Part shown: positions 1-5,452 of the stretch, one piece after another
Numbering within the stretch: the first letter of the stretch is position 1
How the letters are laid out: each line of letters begins with the position of its first letter
Source of the DNA: Vulcanimicrobiota bacterium
GTDB taxonomy: Bacteria > Vulcanimicrobiota > Vulcanimicrobiia > Vulcanimicrobiales > Vulcanimicrobiaceae
Assembly (NCBI GenBank): GCA_019247395.1
Contig: JAFAOZ010000116.1
Location: 1 to 5,583, forward strand
Length of the DNA: 5,583 nucleotides
Direction of reading: 5' to 3'
Program-made: the position numbers and the translations under genes
Notes under the pieces: generated by a model
What the model was told of the DNA's origin: nothing
Seen by the model: the letters and a program-made list of their open reading frames with translations, nothing else
Database searches by the model: none

Positions 1-453
1 GCGATCGTGCTCGCGATCGCGGTTACAGTGGCAGGCTGGGTGAATCGCGATCTCATCCGCATAAAGATCGCCTCCGTTTATGCCCCCGTCAGCCCCAAGC
101 CCGCCGGTCCCGACGAAGCGGGACGAGCGACCGCCGCTCCGCTGACCGGCGACGCCCCATGGGCGCTTTCGGCGCTCCCTGAGTGCTTGGCACAAATCTC
201 GGAATCGACCGGCTCGTGGGCATACGTTCGGGCGCATCTTCCGGCGGGCGCGGTGGCGATCGTTCCGCCGGTAACCTTGCATTACGGCGATTGTAGCGTT
301 ACCATTACCGGCGGCGAAGCGTACGTCCGGCGCGGAAACGACCGGCTGCGCATTCCGCCGCGCGTGCAGTTTTACCGCGCGCACGATATTCTTGCGATGA
401 TTCGCGGGACGCCGCAGACTGTCGAGTTGCGCGTCTACGAGCCGGCCCAATAA
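1..453 (+). CDS. Membrane-anchored extracytoplasmic protein of unknown function, probably 5'-partial
   Basis: I do not recognise this family. The frame is open from the first base of the window. A GTG at 7 could be the start, but it would begin inside the hydrophobic stretch (AIVLAIAVTVAGWV), with no charged residues before it, so the true start is probably upstream of the window. Counting from position 7, residues 1-13 form one transmembrane segment or uncleaved signal anchor. A Pro/Ala-rich linker follows (about residues 26-50), then a soluble domain of about 95 residues containing Cys60 and Cys96, which could form a disulfide outside the cytoplasm. The C-terminal half alternates short hydrophobic and polar stretches, as beta-strands do (for example VAIVPPVTLHYG, TVELRVYEP). 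It ends TAA with a TGA directly behind, 22 bp before prfC on the same strand, so co-transcription is likely. The coding call is firm and the function is unknown. Confidence 0.72.
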   Translation, partial: AIVLAIAVTVAGWVNRDLIRIKIASVYAPVSPKPAGPDEAGRATAAPLTGDAPWALSALPECLAQISESTGSWAYVRAHLPAGAVAIVPPVTLHYGDCSVTITGGEAYVRRGNDRLRIPPRVQFYRAHDILAMIRGTPQTVELRVYEPAQ

Positions 454-475
454 TGAGAGAAAACAGAGTTTAACG

Positions 476-2068
476 ATGACGGTACACGACGAGGTTCGTA
501 AACGGCGAACGTTTGCGATAATCTCGCATCCCGACGCGGGCAAGACCACGCTCACCGAAAAGCTGCTGCTTTACGGCGGCGCGATTCACGTTGCCGGGCA
601 GGTCTCGGCGCGCAAGCGGCAGCGCCAGGCGACGAGTGACTGGATGGCGCTCGAGCGCGAGCGCGGCATCTCGATCACCTCGACCGTGCTGCAGTTTCCC
701 TACCGCGAGCACACGATCAACTTGCTCGACACGCCCGGCCACCAGGACTTCGGCGAAGATACCTATCGAACGCTGCTTGCCGCCGACAGCGCCGTGATGC
801 TCATCGATGCGGCCAAGGGCGTCGAGCCGCAGACGAAAAAACTTTTCGCGATCTGCCGCGAACGTGGAATACCGCTCTTCACCTTCATGAACAAACTCGA
901 TCGTCCCAGTCGCGATCCGCTCGAGCTGCTCGACGAGCTCGAGAGCGTGCTCGGCATCGGCGCATTTCCGATGAACTGGCCGCTCGGCAACGGGCCGGAG
1001 TTCAAGGGCGTGTACGATCGTCAGACGCATACCGTGCACTGCTTCGAGCGCGCCGCACACGGGGCAACGCGTGCCGCCGTCTCGGTGACCGACGTTCGCG
1101 ATGCGACGCTGCGTGCGATGGTGAGCGACCCGGTTTACGAAAGTTTCCGCGAAGGCATCGAGCTTCTCGACGGCGCCGGAGAGCGGTTCGACCGGGCGGC
1201 ATTCACGGCGGGAAAGATTACGCCGGTATTCTTCGGCAGCGCCGTGACGAACTTCGGCGTCGAGCTCTTTCTCGATGCCTTCGTAAAAATGGCGCCCCCG
1301 CCGGCCCAACGCGCGGGCGTTGATCCCAACGACCCGGCGTTCAGCGGCTTCGTTTTCAAGATTCAGGCAAATATGGATCCGCGTCACCGCGATCGCGTCG
1401 CGTTCGTCCGCGTCTGCTCCGGCGAGTTCGCTCGTGACATGACGGTTCGTAACGCTCGTACCGGTGCCACGCTGCGGCTCTCCCGTGCGATGCGCCTCTT
1501 CGCCGACGAGCGCGAGTCGCTTGAAACGGCGTACGCCGGCGACGTCGTCGGCCTGGCAAATCCCGGCGCCTTCGCAATCGGCGATACGCTCTATGAAGAC
1601 AAGCCGGTGCGCTTTCCGCCGATCCCATCGTTCGCGCCGGAACATTTCGCAGCGGTGCGCAGTATTGACGTCTCGGGCTATAAATCGTTCGGGAAAGGAG
1701 TCTCGCAGTTGCGCGAAGAGGGCGCCGTACAAGTATTTTATCCGTGGGGCACGCCGCGAACCGAGCCGATCCTCGGCGCCGTTGGCGAGCTCCAGTTCGA
1801 CGTCGCCAAATATCGTTTGGAATCGGAGTACAACGTGCAGACACGCTTCGACGCCCTGCCGTATTCGCTGGCGCTCGCCGTGCGAGGCGAACGCGAACAC
1901 GTTGCACGCGCACAGCTGCCGTCGAATGCGAAGCTCGTCGAAGACTGGGATGGGCGCGCCGTAGCGCTCTTCGAAAGTGAGTGGAGCGTTCGGCTGGCGC
2001 AGGAATGGAATCCGCAGCTCGCGTTCGTGCCGTTTTCGGCACGAATCGGCGAGGAGGCCGTCGCGTGA
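476..2068 (+). CDS. prfC: Peptide chain release factor 3 (RF3), class II translational GTPase
   Basis: RF3 is a cytoplasmic ribosome-bound GTPase that removes RF1 or RF2 from the ribosome after peptide release. The 530-residue product has the usual RF3 length (529 in E. coli). Visible motifs: G1 SHPDAGKT at 17-24, the switch I region GISITS at 64-69, G3 DTPGH at 85-89, G4 NKLD at 139-142 and G5 GSA at 254-256. A beta-barrel domain II follows (about 290-375). Domain III (about 390-520) contains the translational-GTPase signature GAVGELQFDV at 434-443. The N-terminus RRTFAIISHPDAGKTT is RF3-specific and separates it from EF-G, LepA and TypA. The ATG at 476 places G1 where the family has it; the ribosome site is weak (GAG at 466-468, 7 nt upstream). 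No key residue is missing. The TGA stop overlaps the GTG start of the following lipoprotein gene, suggesting translational coupling. Confidence 0.97.
   Translation: MTVHDEVRKRRTFAIISHPDAGKTTLTEKLLLYGGAIHVAGQVSARKRQRQATSDWMALERERGISITSTVLQFPYREHTINLLDTPGHQDFGEDTYRTLLAADSAVMLIDAAKGVEPQTKKLFAICRERGIPLFTFMNKLDRPSRDPLELLDELESVLGIGAFPMNWPLGNGPEFKGVYDRQTHTVHCFERAAHGATRAAVSVTDVRDATLRAMVSDPVYESFREGIELLDGAGERFDRAAFTAGKITPVFFGSAVTNFGVELFLDAFVKMAPPPAQRAGVDPNDPAFSGFVFKIQANMDPRHRDRVAFVRVCSGEFARDMTVRNARTGATLRLSRAMRLFADERESLETAYAGDVVGLANPGAFAIGDTLYEDKPVRFPPIPSFAPEHFAAVRSIDVSGYKSFGKGVSQLREEGAVQVFYPWGTPRTEPILGAVGELQFDVAKYRLESEYNVQTRFDALPYSLALAVRGEREHVARAQLPSNAKLVEDWDGRAVALFESEWSVRLAQEWNPQLAFVPFSARIGEEAVA
2052..2057 (+). 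promoter_or_regulatory. Strong Shine-Dalgarno site for the lipoprotein gene
   Basis: AGGAGG lies inside the last codons of prfC, 7 nt before the GTG at 2065. It decides the start of the lipoprotein gene, because that frame is open further upstream and a naive longest-frame call would start at 1981. Confidence 0.85.
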
Positions 2069-2427
2069 GAGCTCGCTTATTGCTCGCGTTTGCCGCTTTA
2101 AGTCTCGTCACGGCCTGTTCGTTTCAGAACCGCAACGAACGCGAGGCGGAGAAGATCACCAACGCGGTAATCGCCAACGATCTACGGCCGGTCCAAAACG
2201 ACATCGGGAAGGGCATCGCCATAACACGCGTTCAGGTTGCCGAGTGGTCCGACGAGCTCAACGCGCAAGGGAAGCTGCTTTCGCTGAAAGAGAGCTCCGA
2301 AGGCTGCGCCCCGGGCTGGCACTGTTTCGTCGCAAAATTTCAAAAACACACGTATGTCGAACGCATGCGTTACGACGAAAACGGGAAGGTCGTCAATTGG
2401 AACTTCCACATGGCGCCGCAGTCATAA
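2065..2427 (+). CDS. Small lipoprotein, possibly NTF2/cystatin-like fold
   Basis: The product has 120 residues from the GTG at 2065. The N-terminus has two arginines, a hydrophobic core and a lipobox, LVTAC, with the lipidated cysteine at residue 18, so it should be exported and anchored to a membrane by signal peptidase II. The mature part is about 100 residues. It begins with a helix-like segment (EREAEKITNAVIANDL, 25-40) and ends with strands carrying an aromatic and GK pattern (RMRYDENGKVVNWNFHM, 100-116). Cys81 and Cys87 could pair in a short loop. Helix first, then a curved sheet ending in a DENGKV turn, resembles NTF2-like or DUF3887-type small lipoproteins; that is inference from pattern only. 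The start overlaps the prfC stop by 4 bp (GTGA), and the end overlaps the dehydratase start by 31 bp. The longer frame from 1981 is rejected because it would hide the signal peptide. Confidence 0.88.
   Translation: MRARLLLAFAALSLVTACSFQNRNEREAEKITNAVIANDLRPVQNDIGKGIAITRVQVAEWSDELNAQGKLLSLKESSEGCAPGWHCFVAKFQKHTYVERMRYDENGKVVNWNFHMAPQS
2383..2389 (+). promoter_or_regulatory. Shine-Dalgarno-like site supporting the TTG start of the dehydratase
   Basis: GGGAAGG lies 7 nt before the TTG at 2397, within the lipoprotein gene. The frame has no ATG or GTG between its Arg-rich non-coding shadow upstream and the catalytic region, so this site is what points to TTG as the start. Confidence 0.6.
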
Positions 2428-3398
2428 GCGCCGGAGCCGTAACGTTCGAGGATATCCGCGCCGCGGCGCACCGGCTCGCCGGCGTCGCTCACCGGACGCC
2501 GGTCGTTACCTCCAGCAGCCTCGATGCGCGGTGCGGCGCGAAACTCTTCTTAAAATGCGAGAACCTTCAGCGCATGGGTGCTTTCAAATTCCGCGGCGCC
2601 TACAACCTGCTCGCGCAATTATCGCCTGAGACTCGTGCGCGCGGCGTCGTCGCCTTTTCCAGCGGCAATCACGCGCAGGGCGTCGCGCTTGCTGCGCGCC
2701 TCTTCGGTGTGAGTGCGACGATCGTGATGCCGACCGACGCCCCGGCGGTAAAACTCAGCGCGACGCGCGAGTACGGTGCCGAGATCGTTTTTTACGAGCG
2801 CGAGCGCTCGCACCGCGACGAGATCGCGCGCAGCGTTGCGCAAGAGCGCGGGGCGACGGTCGTGCCGCCGTTCGACGATCCGCGCATCGTTGCCGGTGCC
2901 GGAACTGCGGCGCTCGAACTGCTCGAAGATGCCGGTCCGCTCGATGCGATCGTCGTACCCGTCGGCGGCGGCGGCTTAATGGGCGGAACCGCAATCGCCG
3001 CACACGGCGTCGATCCTGCGATCGCGATTTACGGCGTCGAACCGCAGGCCGGCGACGACTTCGCGCAGTCGCTCGCACGCGGCGAGCGGGTTACGATCGC
3101 CGTGCCCAAAACGATCGCAGACGGACTGCAGACGACGTCGCCAAGCGACTTGACGTTTGCCGTCGCGCGCGAACACGGCAGCACTGTCGTAACGGTCGGC
3201 GACGACGAGCTGCGCGACGCGATGCGATTCGCGTTTGAGCGAATGAAGCTGGTGATCGAGCCCAGCGGAGCCGCGGGTCTCGCCGCGCTTCTGCACGGGC
3301 ACATTCCCGGCATCGGGGGCAAACGCGTCGGCGTCGTGATCAGCGGCGGCAACGTCGATCCCGCCCGATTTGCGGAGCTAATGACTCGCGCGAATTGA
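2397..3398 (+). CDS. PLP-dependent threonine/serine dehydratase (ilvA/tdcB or serine-racemase-like, no regulatory domain)
   Basis: This fold-type II PLP enzyme probably deaminates L-threonine to 2-oxobutanoate, and/or L-serine to pyruvate, with ammonia release. From the TTG at 2397 it has 333 residues. The Schiff-base lysine is Lys64 in GAFKFRGAYN. The substrate loop SSGNHAQG is at 88-95 and the phosphate-binding glycine loop VGGGGLMGG at 189-197. Other family motifs are IADGL (240-244), EPSGAAGL (288-295) and SGGN (316-319). GVEPQAGDD (213-221) keeps an acidic pair, Glu215 and Asp221, at the places that bind the activating divalent metal in serine racemase. The usual GQGT reads GAGT (167-170). 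There is no C-terminal ACT-like domain, so it resembles short catabolic TdcB or serine-racemase-like enzymes rather than allosteric IlvA. Threo-3-hydroxyaspartate ammonia-lyase or serine racemase activity cannot be excluded. It overlaps the lipoprotein gene by 31 bp and ends the operon, stopping at TGA. Confidence 0.93.
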   Translation: MELPHGAAVISAGAVTFEDIRAAAHRLAGVAHRTPVVTSSSLDARCGAKLFLKCENLQRMGAFKFRGAYNLLAQLSPETRARGVVAFSSGNHAQGVALAARLFGVSATIVMPTDAPAVKLSATREYGAEIVFYERERSHRDEIARSVAQERGATVVPPFDDPRIVAGAGTAALELLEDAGPLDAIVVPVGGGGLMGGTAIAAHGVDPAIAIYGVEPQAGDDFAQSLARGERVTIAVPKTIADGLQTTSPSDLTFAVAREHGSTVVTVGDDELRDAMRFAFERMKLVIEPSGAAGLAALLHGHIPGIGGKRVGVVISGGNVDPARFAELMTRAN

Positions 3399-3402
3399 CC
3401 CA

Positions 3403-3537
3403 CTAACGAATGTCGAGCGACGTCACCGGCGTAACGTTGTACTGGTCGACTTTCGATGAGAGGCTCGTAACGACGCGCGAGTCGCCTGCAGGAGTGACCG
3501 CCAAGTGGGCAGGGATGACGGCATCGTCGAACTTCGT
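3403..3537 (-). pseudogene. Coding-like C-terminal extension behind an in-frame TAG
   Basis: Directly after the TAG at 3538-3540, the same minus-strand frame stays open for 44 codons to a second TAG at 3403-3405. It reads as ordinary protein, beginning TKFDDAVIPAHLAVTPAGDS and ending VTPVTSLDIR. By hand count, 33 of the 44 third positions are G or C, as expected for coding DNA here. It ends only 4 bp from the stop of the convergent dehydratase and fills the whole gap between the genes. I read it as the original C-terminus of the membrane protein, cut off by a nonsense change (or an assembly error); readthrough is a less likely alternative. Confidence 0.6.
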
Positions 3538-4074
3538 CTAGGGAAACTGGACGCCCAATAACAGCAGATCGAATCGCCCTTTCGGAACGTAAAACGTGTA
3601 GTCGTTTTCGATCGTGTCGCCGGGGTCGAGGTTCGTTCCTTGAGTGCTCGACGGGTTGCCAAGATTCGTCACGTATGCATAACCGTAAACGGGCACGCGC
3701 GGCTGCGCGCGAAAAAAACCGCGAAAATTGTACCGAGACGTCGTCGCCCCTTCGCGTTGAGGCGAACGGCTCGCTAGGATTCGCTCTCCGTACACGTTGA
3801 CGGCTAAGCCTAAAAAGCGTGCCTGAACCGTGCTGACGTTGTGCATCTGAAGATGGAGTCCCACCGCAACAAGGCCGTTGCGCTCGCTCAGGCGCGTCAT
3901 GCTAGCTTTGACGTCCACGTCGGGGCTTGCCATGGCGGGCTTGATGCGGTTTTCGTATGCGAAGACGTAGAACGCCCAAATTCCCGCGGCGACGATCGCG
4001 AGCACTTCGACCACGTCGCGCAGGGTAGCAACGGCGTGCGGCCCGCGAAGACGTCTCTTTCCGCCGAAAAGCAT
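3538..4074 (-). CDS. Single-pass membrane protein with extracytoplasmic beta-rich domain, truncated by in-frame TAG
   Basis: I do not recognise the family. The ATG at 4074 gives 178 residues. A basic N-terminus (GGKRRLRGPH) is followed by one transmembrane helix (about 20-41, VVEVLAIVAAGIWAFYVFAY), so the rest should lie outside the cytoplasm. The domain from about residue 50 is strand-rich with alternating hydrophobics (GLVAVGLHLQMHNVSTVQ, LGLAVNVYGERIL, NDYTFYVP) and reads like a single beta-sandwich of the immunoglobulin or WHy kind; this is pattern inference only. No cysteines are present. The frame stops at TAG 3538-3540, but coding-like sequence continues to 3403, which would make 223 residues. 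There is no clear Shine-Dalgarno site, and only 26 nt separate the start from the T-tract of the upstream terminator, so how it is transcribed is unclear. Confidence 0.78.
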   Translation of the reverse strand: MLFGGKRRLRGPHAVATLRDVVEVLAIVAAGIWAFYVFAYENRIKPAMASPDVDVKASMTRLSERNGLVAVGLHLQMHNVSTVQARFLGLAVNVYGERILASRSPQREGATTSRYNFRGFFRAQPRVPVYGYAYVTNLGNPSSTQGTNLDPGDTIENDYTFYVPKGRFDLLLLGVQFP

Positions 4075-4100
4075 CGGTACGCCGCTTTCGGCACGGAGAG

Positions 4101-4131
4101 AAAAAAGCCGCCGCCCGACAGGGCGGCGGCT
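4101..4131 (-). terminator. Rho-independent terminator after the SOD-like gene
   Basis: On the minus strand a perfect 10-bp G+C stem, GCCGCCGCCC and GGGCGGCGGC (positions 4130-4121 and 4116-4107, with one further A-T pair outside), encloses a 4-nt loop and is followed by six T residues (4106-4101). It lies 22 bp beyond the stop of the SOD-like gene and so ends the propeller/SOD-like transcript. In the plus direction the stem is preceded by the A-run and lacks a T-tract, so it should work in one direction only. Confidence 0.93.
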
Positions 4132-4152
4132 CGTGCCGGCTCTATGCGGCGA

Positions 4153-4566
4153 TCACATTGCGCTCTTGGCGATTTCTCCGCAGGCCACGTACTTGCCGAT
4201 ATTCGCGGCGCTTTCGTGCACGTTGATTGCGTATTTCCCATCGAGCAGCTTGTCGATCGTCACGCCTTTCACCGTGGTCGTCGAGCTGCCGTTGACCACA
4301 TTGCTAAGTGGGTAGACGACGCCTTTGAGATCGGCACACGTACCATCGTGAATGTGCGCCGGCTGCGGCGTCGTCGCCGGTGCGCCTTTGATCGCAAGGA
4401 CGACCTTCACGTCGGCGCCCATTTGCGTAAGGGTTGCGGTTCCGCTCTCGCCGGAACCATTCTGTTCGTGAATAGCGACCGTCAAAGTAGAAGTCGCCGC
4501 CGCAGCCGAGAGCTGCGCGACGGTTACGAAAACGAGCGATACCAGCAGTAGAGTCAGTCTCTTCAT
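4153..4566 (-). CDS. Small secreted Cu/Zn-SOD-like / CHRD-like beta-sandwich protein
   Basis: The product has 137 residues. Residues 1 to about 24 form a Sec signal peptide (MKRLTLLLVSLVFVTVAQLS, then AAAA), leaving a mature domain of about 113 residues. It carries AHIHDGTC at 70-77 and INVHES at 114-119, and VACGEI at 127-132. In order and spacing these match the Cu/Zn superoxide dismutase features HVH...Cys, the late VVHE histidine and the C-terminal ACGVI cysteine. Cys77 and Cys129 would form the structural disulfide; His71, His73 and His117 are candidate copper ligands, with His33 as a possible fourth. The zinc-loop residues of true SODs are absent and the domain is short, so dismutase activity is uncertain; a copper-binding or CHRD-type structural protein is the alternative. 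The ATG at 4566 is fixed by AAAGGAG 4 nt upstream and by the signal peptide. It starts 10 bp after the propeller gene and is probably co-transcribed with it. Confidence 0.87.
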   Translation of the reverse strand: MKRLTLLLVSLVFVTVAQLSAAAATSTLTVAIHEQNGSGESGTATLTQMGADVKVVLAIKGAPATTPQPAHIHDGTCADLKGVVYPLSNVVNGSSTTTVKGVTIDKLLDGKYAINVHESAANIGKYVACGEIAKSAM

Positions 4567-4570
4567 GGTG

Positions 4571-4577
4571 CTCCTTT
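4571..4577 (-). promoter_or_regulatory. Shine-Dalgarno site for the SOD-like gene
   Basis: AAAGGAG on the minus strand shares its first base with the TGA stop of the propeller gene and lies 4 nt before the ATG at 4566. It excludes the longer in-frame start near 4671, which would place an Arg-rich, non-signal sequence in front of the signal peptide. The spacing suggests coupling to translation of the upstream gene. Confidence 0.75.
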
Positions 4578-5419
4578 CATGGTTCGGAAGTTGCGGGACC
4601 GGTATTGTTCGCGGCCGCAAGCTTCGCAACCGCCTCGGCGGCTTGCCGCGTTGGCGGCGCATCGGCGCCATCGATCGTGTCGAGCAAGGCGGCGGCCTCT
4701 TCGTTCACGTCGTGATTCCCACGCCCATAGCTGCGATTCATCATCGCTGCGAGCTGCGCGGAGAGACGATACTGCTCTTCGAGGGATTGTCGCGACATGG
4801 CGACGCGGGGATCCATGACGACCTCGAGGGGCTGCTGGGACGTGCGGCCGTCTACCTCGAGCCGGACGGTGTAGCGGCCCGGAACGACCAACACGCCTTC
4901 CGGAATGCGCGGCGTACGGCGCGGCACCGCCGATATCGGCAGATCCTGCGCAAACGCTCGCGGCGGCGCTTCGCGGAGGTCCCAAACGAAGCGATGCATT
5001 CCGGCGCTCGTCGAGGGCCGGACGAACGGCACCTCCCAATATGCCGGTTTATCGAGATGCGGGATCGGCGCCGGAAGCGCGTCGCTGCTGGCGTACCGCC
5101 GCACCTCTTGGCCGTTGCGGTCGTAGATCGCGATCGTCACCCTTTGCGCCGGCGATGCCAGCGCGTAGTCGATGATCGCACCACTTGGCGGGTTCTCGCC
5201 GCGCGGTTCCTCGGGCGGCAGCGGCGTGTCGGTATTTGTGCTGCGTCGCACGCGATACGCGCGCTCCGGCGCAAACAGATACGCAGCCTGTCCTGAGCGA
5301 GCGGAGCGAGTCGAAGGGGAGGCCAGCTCGCGGAGCGGCTCGACGTCATCTAAAATCCAAAAGCCGCGCCCGTGCGTCGCCACGACGGCGTCGCCTTGAT
5401 GGATGATGAGATCGCGCAC
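4577..5419 (-). CDS. C-terminal part of a BNR/VPS10-sortilin-like beta-propeller protein (annotated 'glycosyl hydrolase' family)
   Basis: This is the end of a large (typically about 1000-residue) exported beta-propeller protein of the kind annotated as BNR-repeat glycosyl hydrolase or sortilin/VPS10 domain protein. It is recognised by ATHGRGFWILDD (14-25), TNTDTPLPPEEP (61-72), HRFVWDLRE (142-150), the beta-sandwich segment VVPGRYTVRLEVDG (178-191) and a helical tail with LDTIDGADAPPT (246-257), counted from the GTG at 5419. That GTG is only the first possible start after an in-frame TGA at 5453; it lies inside the last propeller blade, has no signal peptide and is not a natural start. Residues 35-44 (PSTRSARSGQ) are encoded by a repeat element. 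The true enzymatic activity of this family is not established to my knowledge. The stop at 4577-4579 is followed after 10 bp by the SOD-like gene. Confidence 0.85.
   Translation of the reverse strand: MRDLIIHQGDAVVATHGRGFWILDDVEPLRELASPSTRSARSGQAAYLFAPERAYRVRRSTNTDTPLPPEEPRGENPPSGAIIDYALASPAQRVTIAIYDRNGQEVRRYASSDALPAPIPHLDKPAYWEVPFVRPSTSAGMHRFVWDLREAPPRAFAQDLPISAVPRRTPRIPEGVLVVPGRYTVRLEVDGRTSQQPLEVVMDPRVAMSRQSLEEQYRLSAQLAAMMNRSYGRGNHDVNEEAAALLDTIDGADAPPTRQAAEAVAKLAAANNTGPATSEP
5288..5320. repeat. Short dispersed-type repeat element inside the propeller gene
   Basis: The plus strand carries CCTGTCCTGAGCGAGCGG followed by AGCGAGTCGAAGGGG, with an internal direct repeat GAGCGAG-CG-GAGCGAG. From memory, near-identical strings occur as many-copy short repeats in genomes of soil and metagenome-derived bacteria. 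Only one copy is present in this window, so its repetitive nature cannot be shown here. It is read in frame in the minus-strand gene as PSTRSARSGQ, between the conserved WILDD and TNTDTPLPP segments. Confidence 0.6.
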
Positions 5420-5452
5420 GGAGGTATGCGGAAGGTCGAGTTGCAGCGATTG

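Noticed and set aside
470..1900. A 476-codon open frame on the minus strand opposite prfC
   Set aside because: Its extent mirrors prfC, it has no recognisable motif, and its Arg/His/Glu-rich composition is what the antisense of a GC-rich gene gives. prfC is certain on the other strand.
1981..2064. Upstream extension of the lipoprotein frame
   Set aside because: It would bury the signal peptide and lipobox. The AGGAGG at 2052-2057 fixes the start at 2065.
1977..2396. Upstream extension of the dehydratase frame (about 140 residues)
   Set aside because: It is Arg-rich, overlaps the end of prfC and the lipoprotein gene in another frame, and matches no part of the dehydratase family.
2795..2815. 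Palindromic GAGCGCTC-type runs in the dehydratase gene
   Set aside because: These come from GAG/CGC codon runs in GC-rich coding DNA and have no T-tract or regulatory context.
3841..4551. A 236-codon plus-strand frame across the membrane-protein and SOD-like genes
   Set aside because: It runs through two opposite-strand genes and the terminator hairpin, has no domain-like sequence, and is His/Arg-rich as antisense shadows are.
4565..5296. A 243-codon plus-strand frame opposite the propeller gene
   Set aside because: The minus strand holds clear family motifs throughout; this frame is Arg-rich and motif-free.
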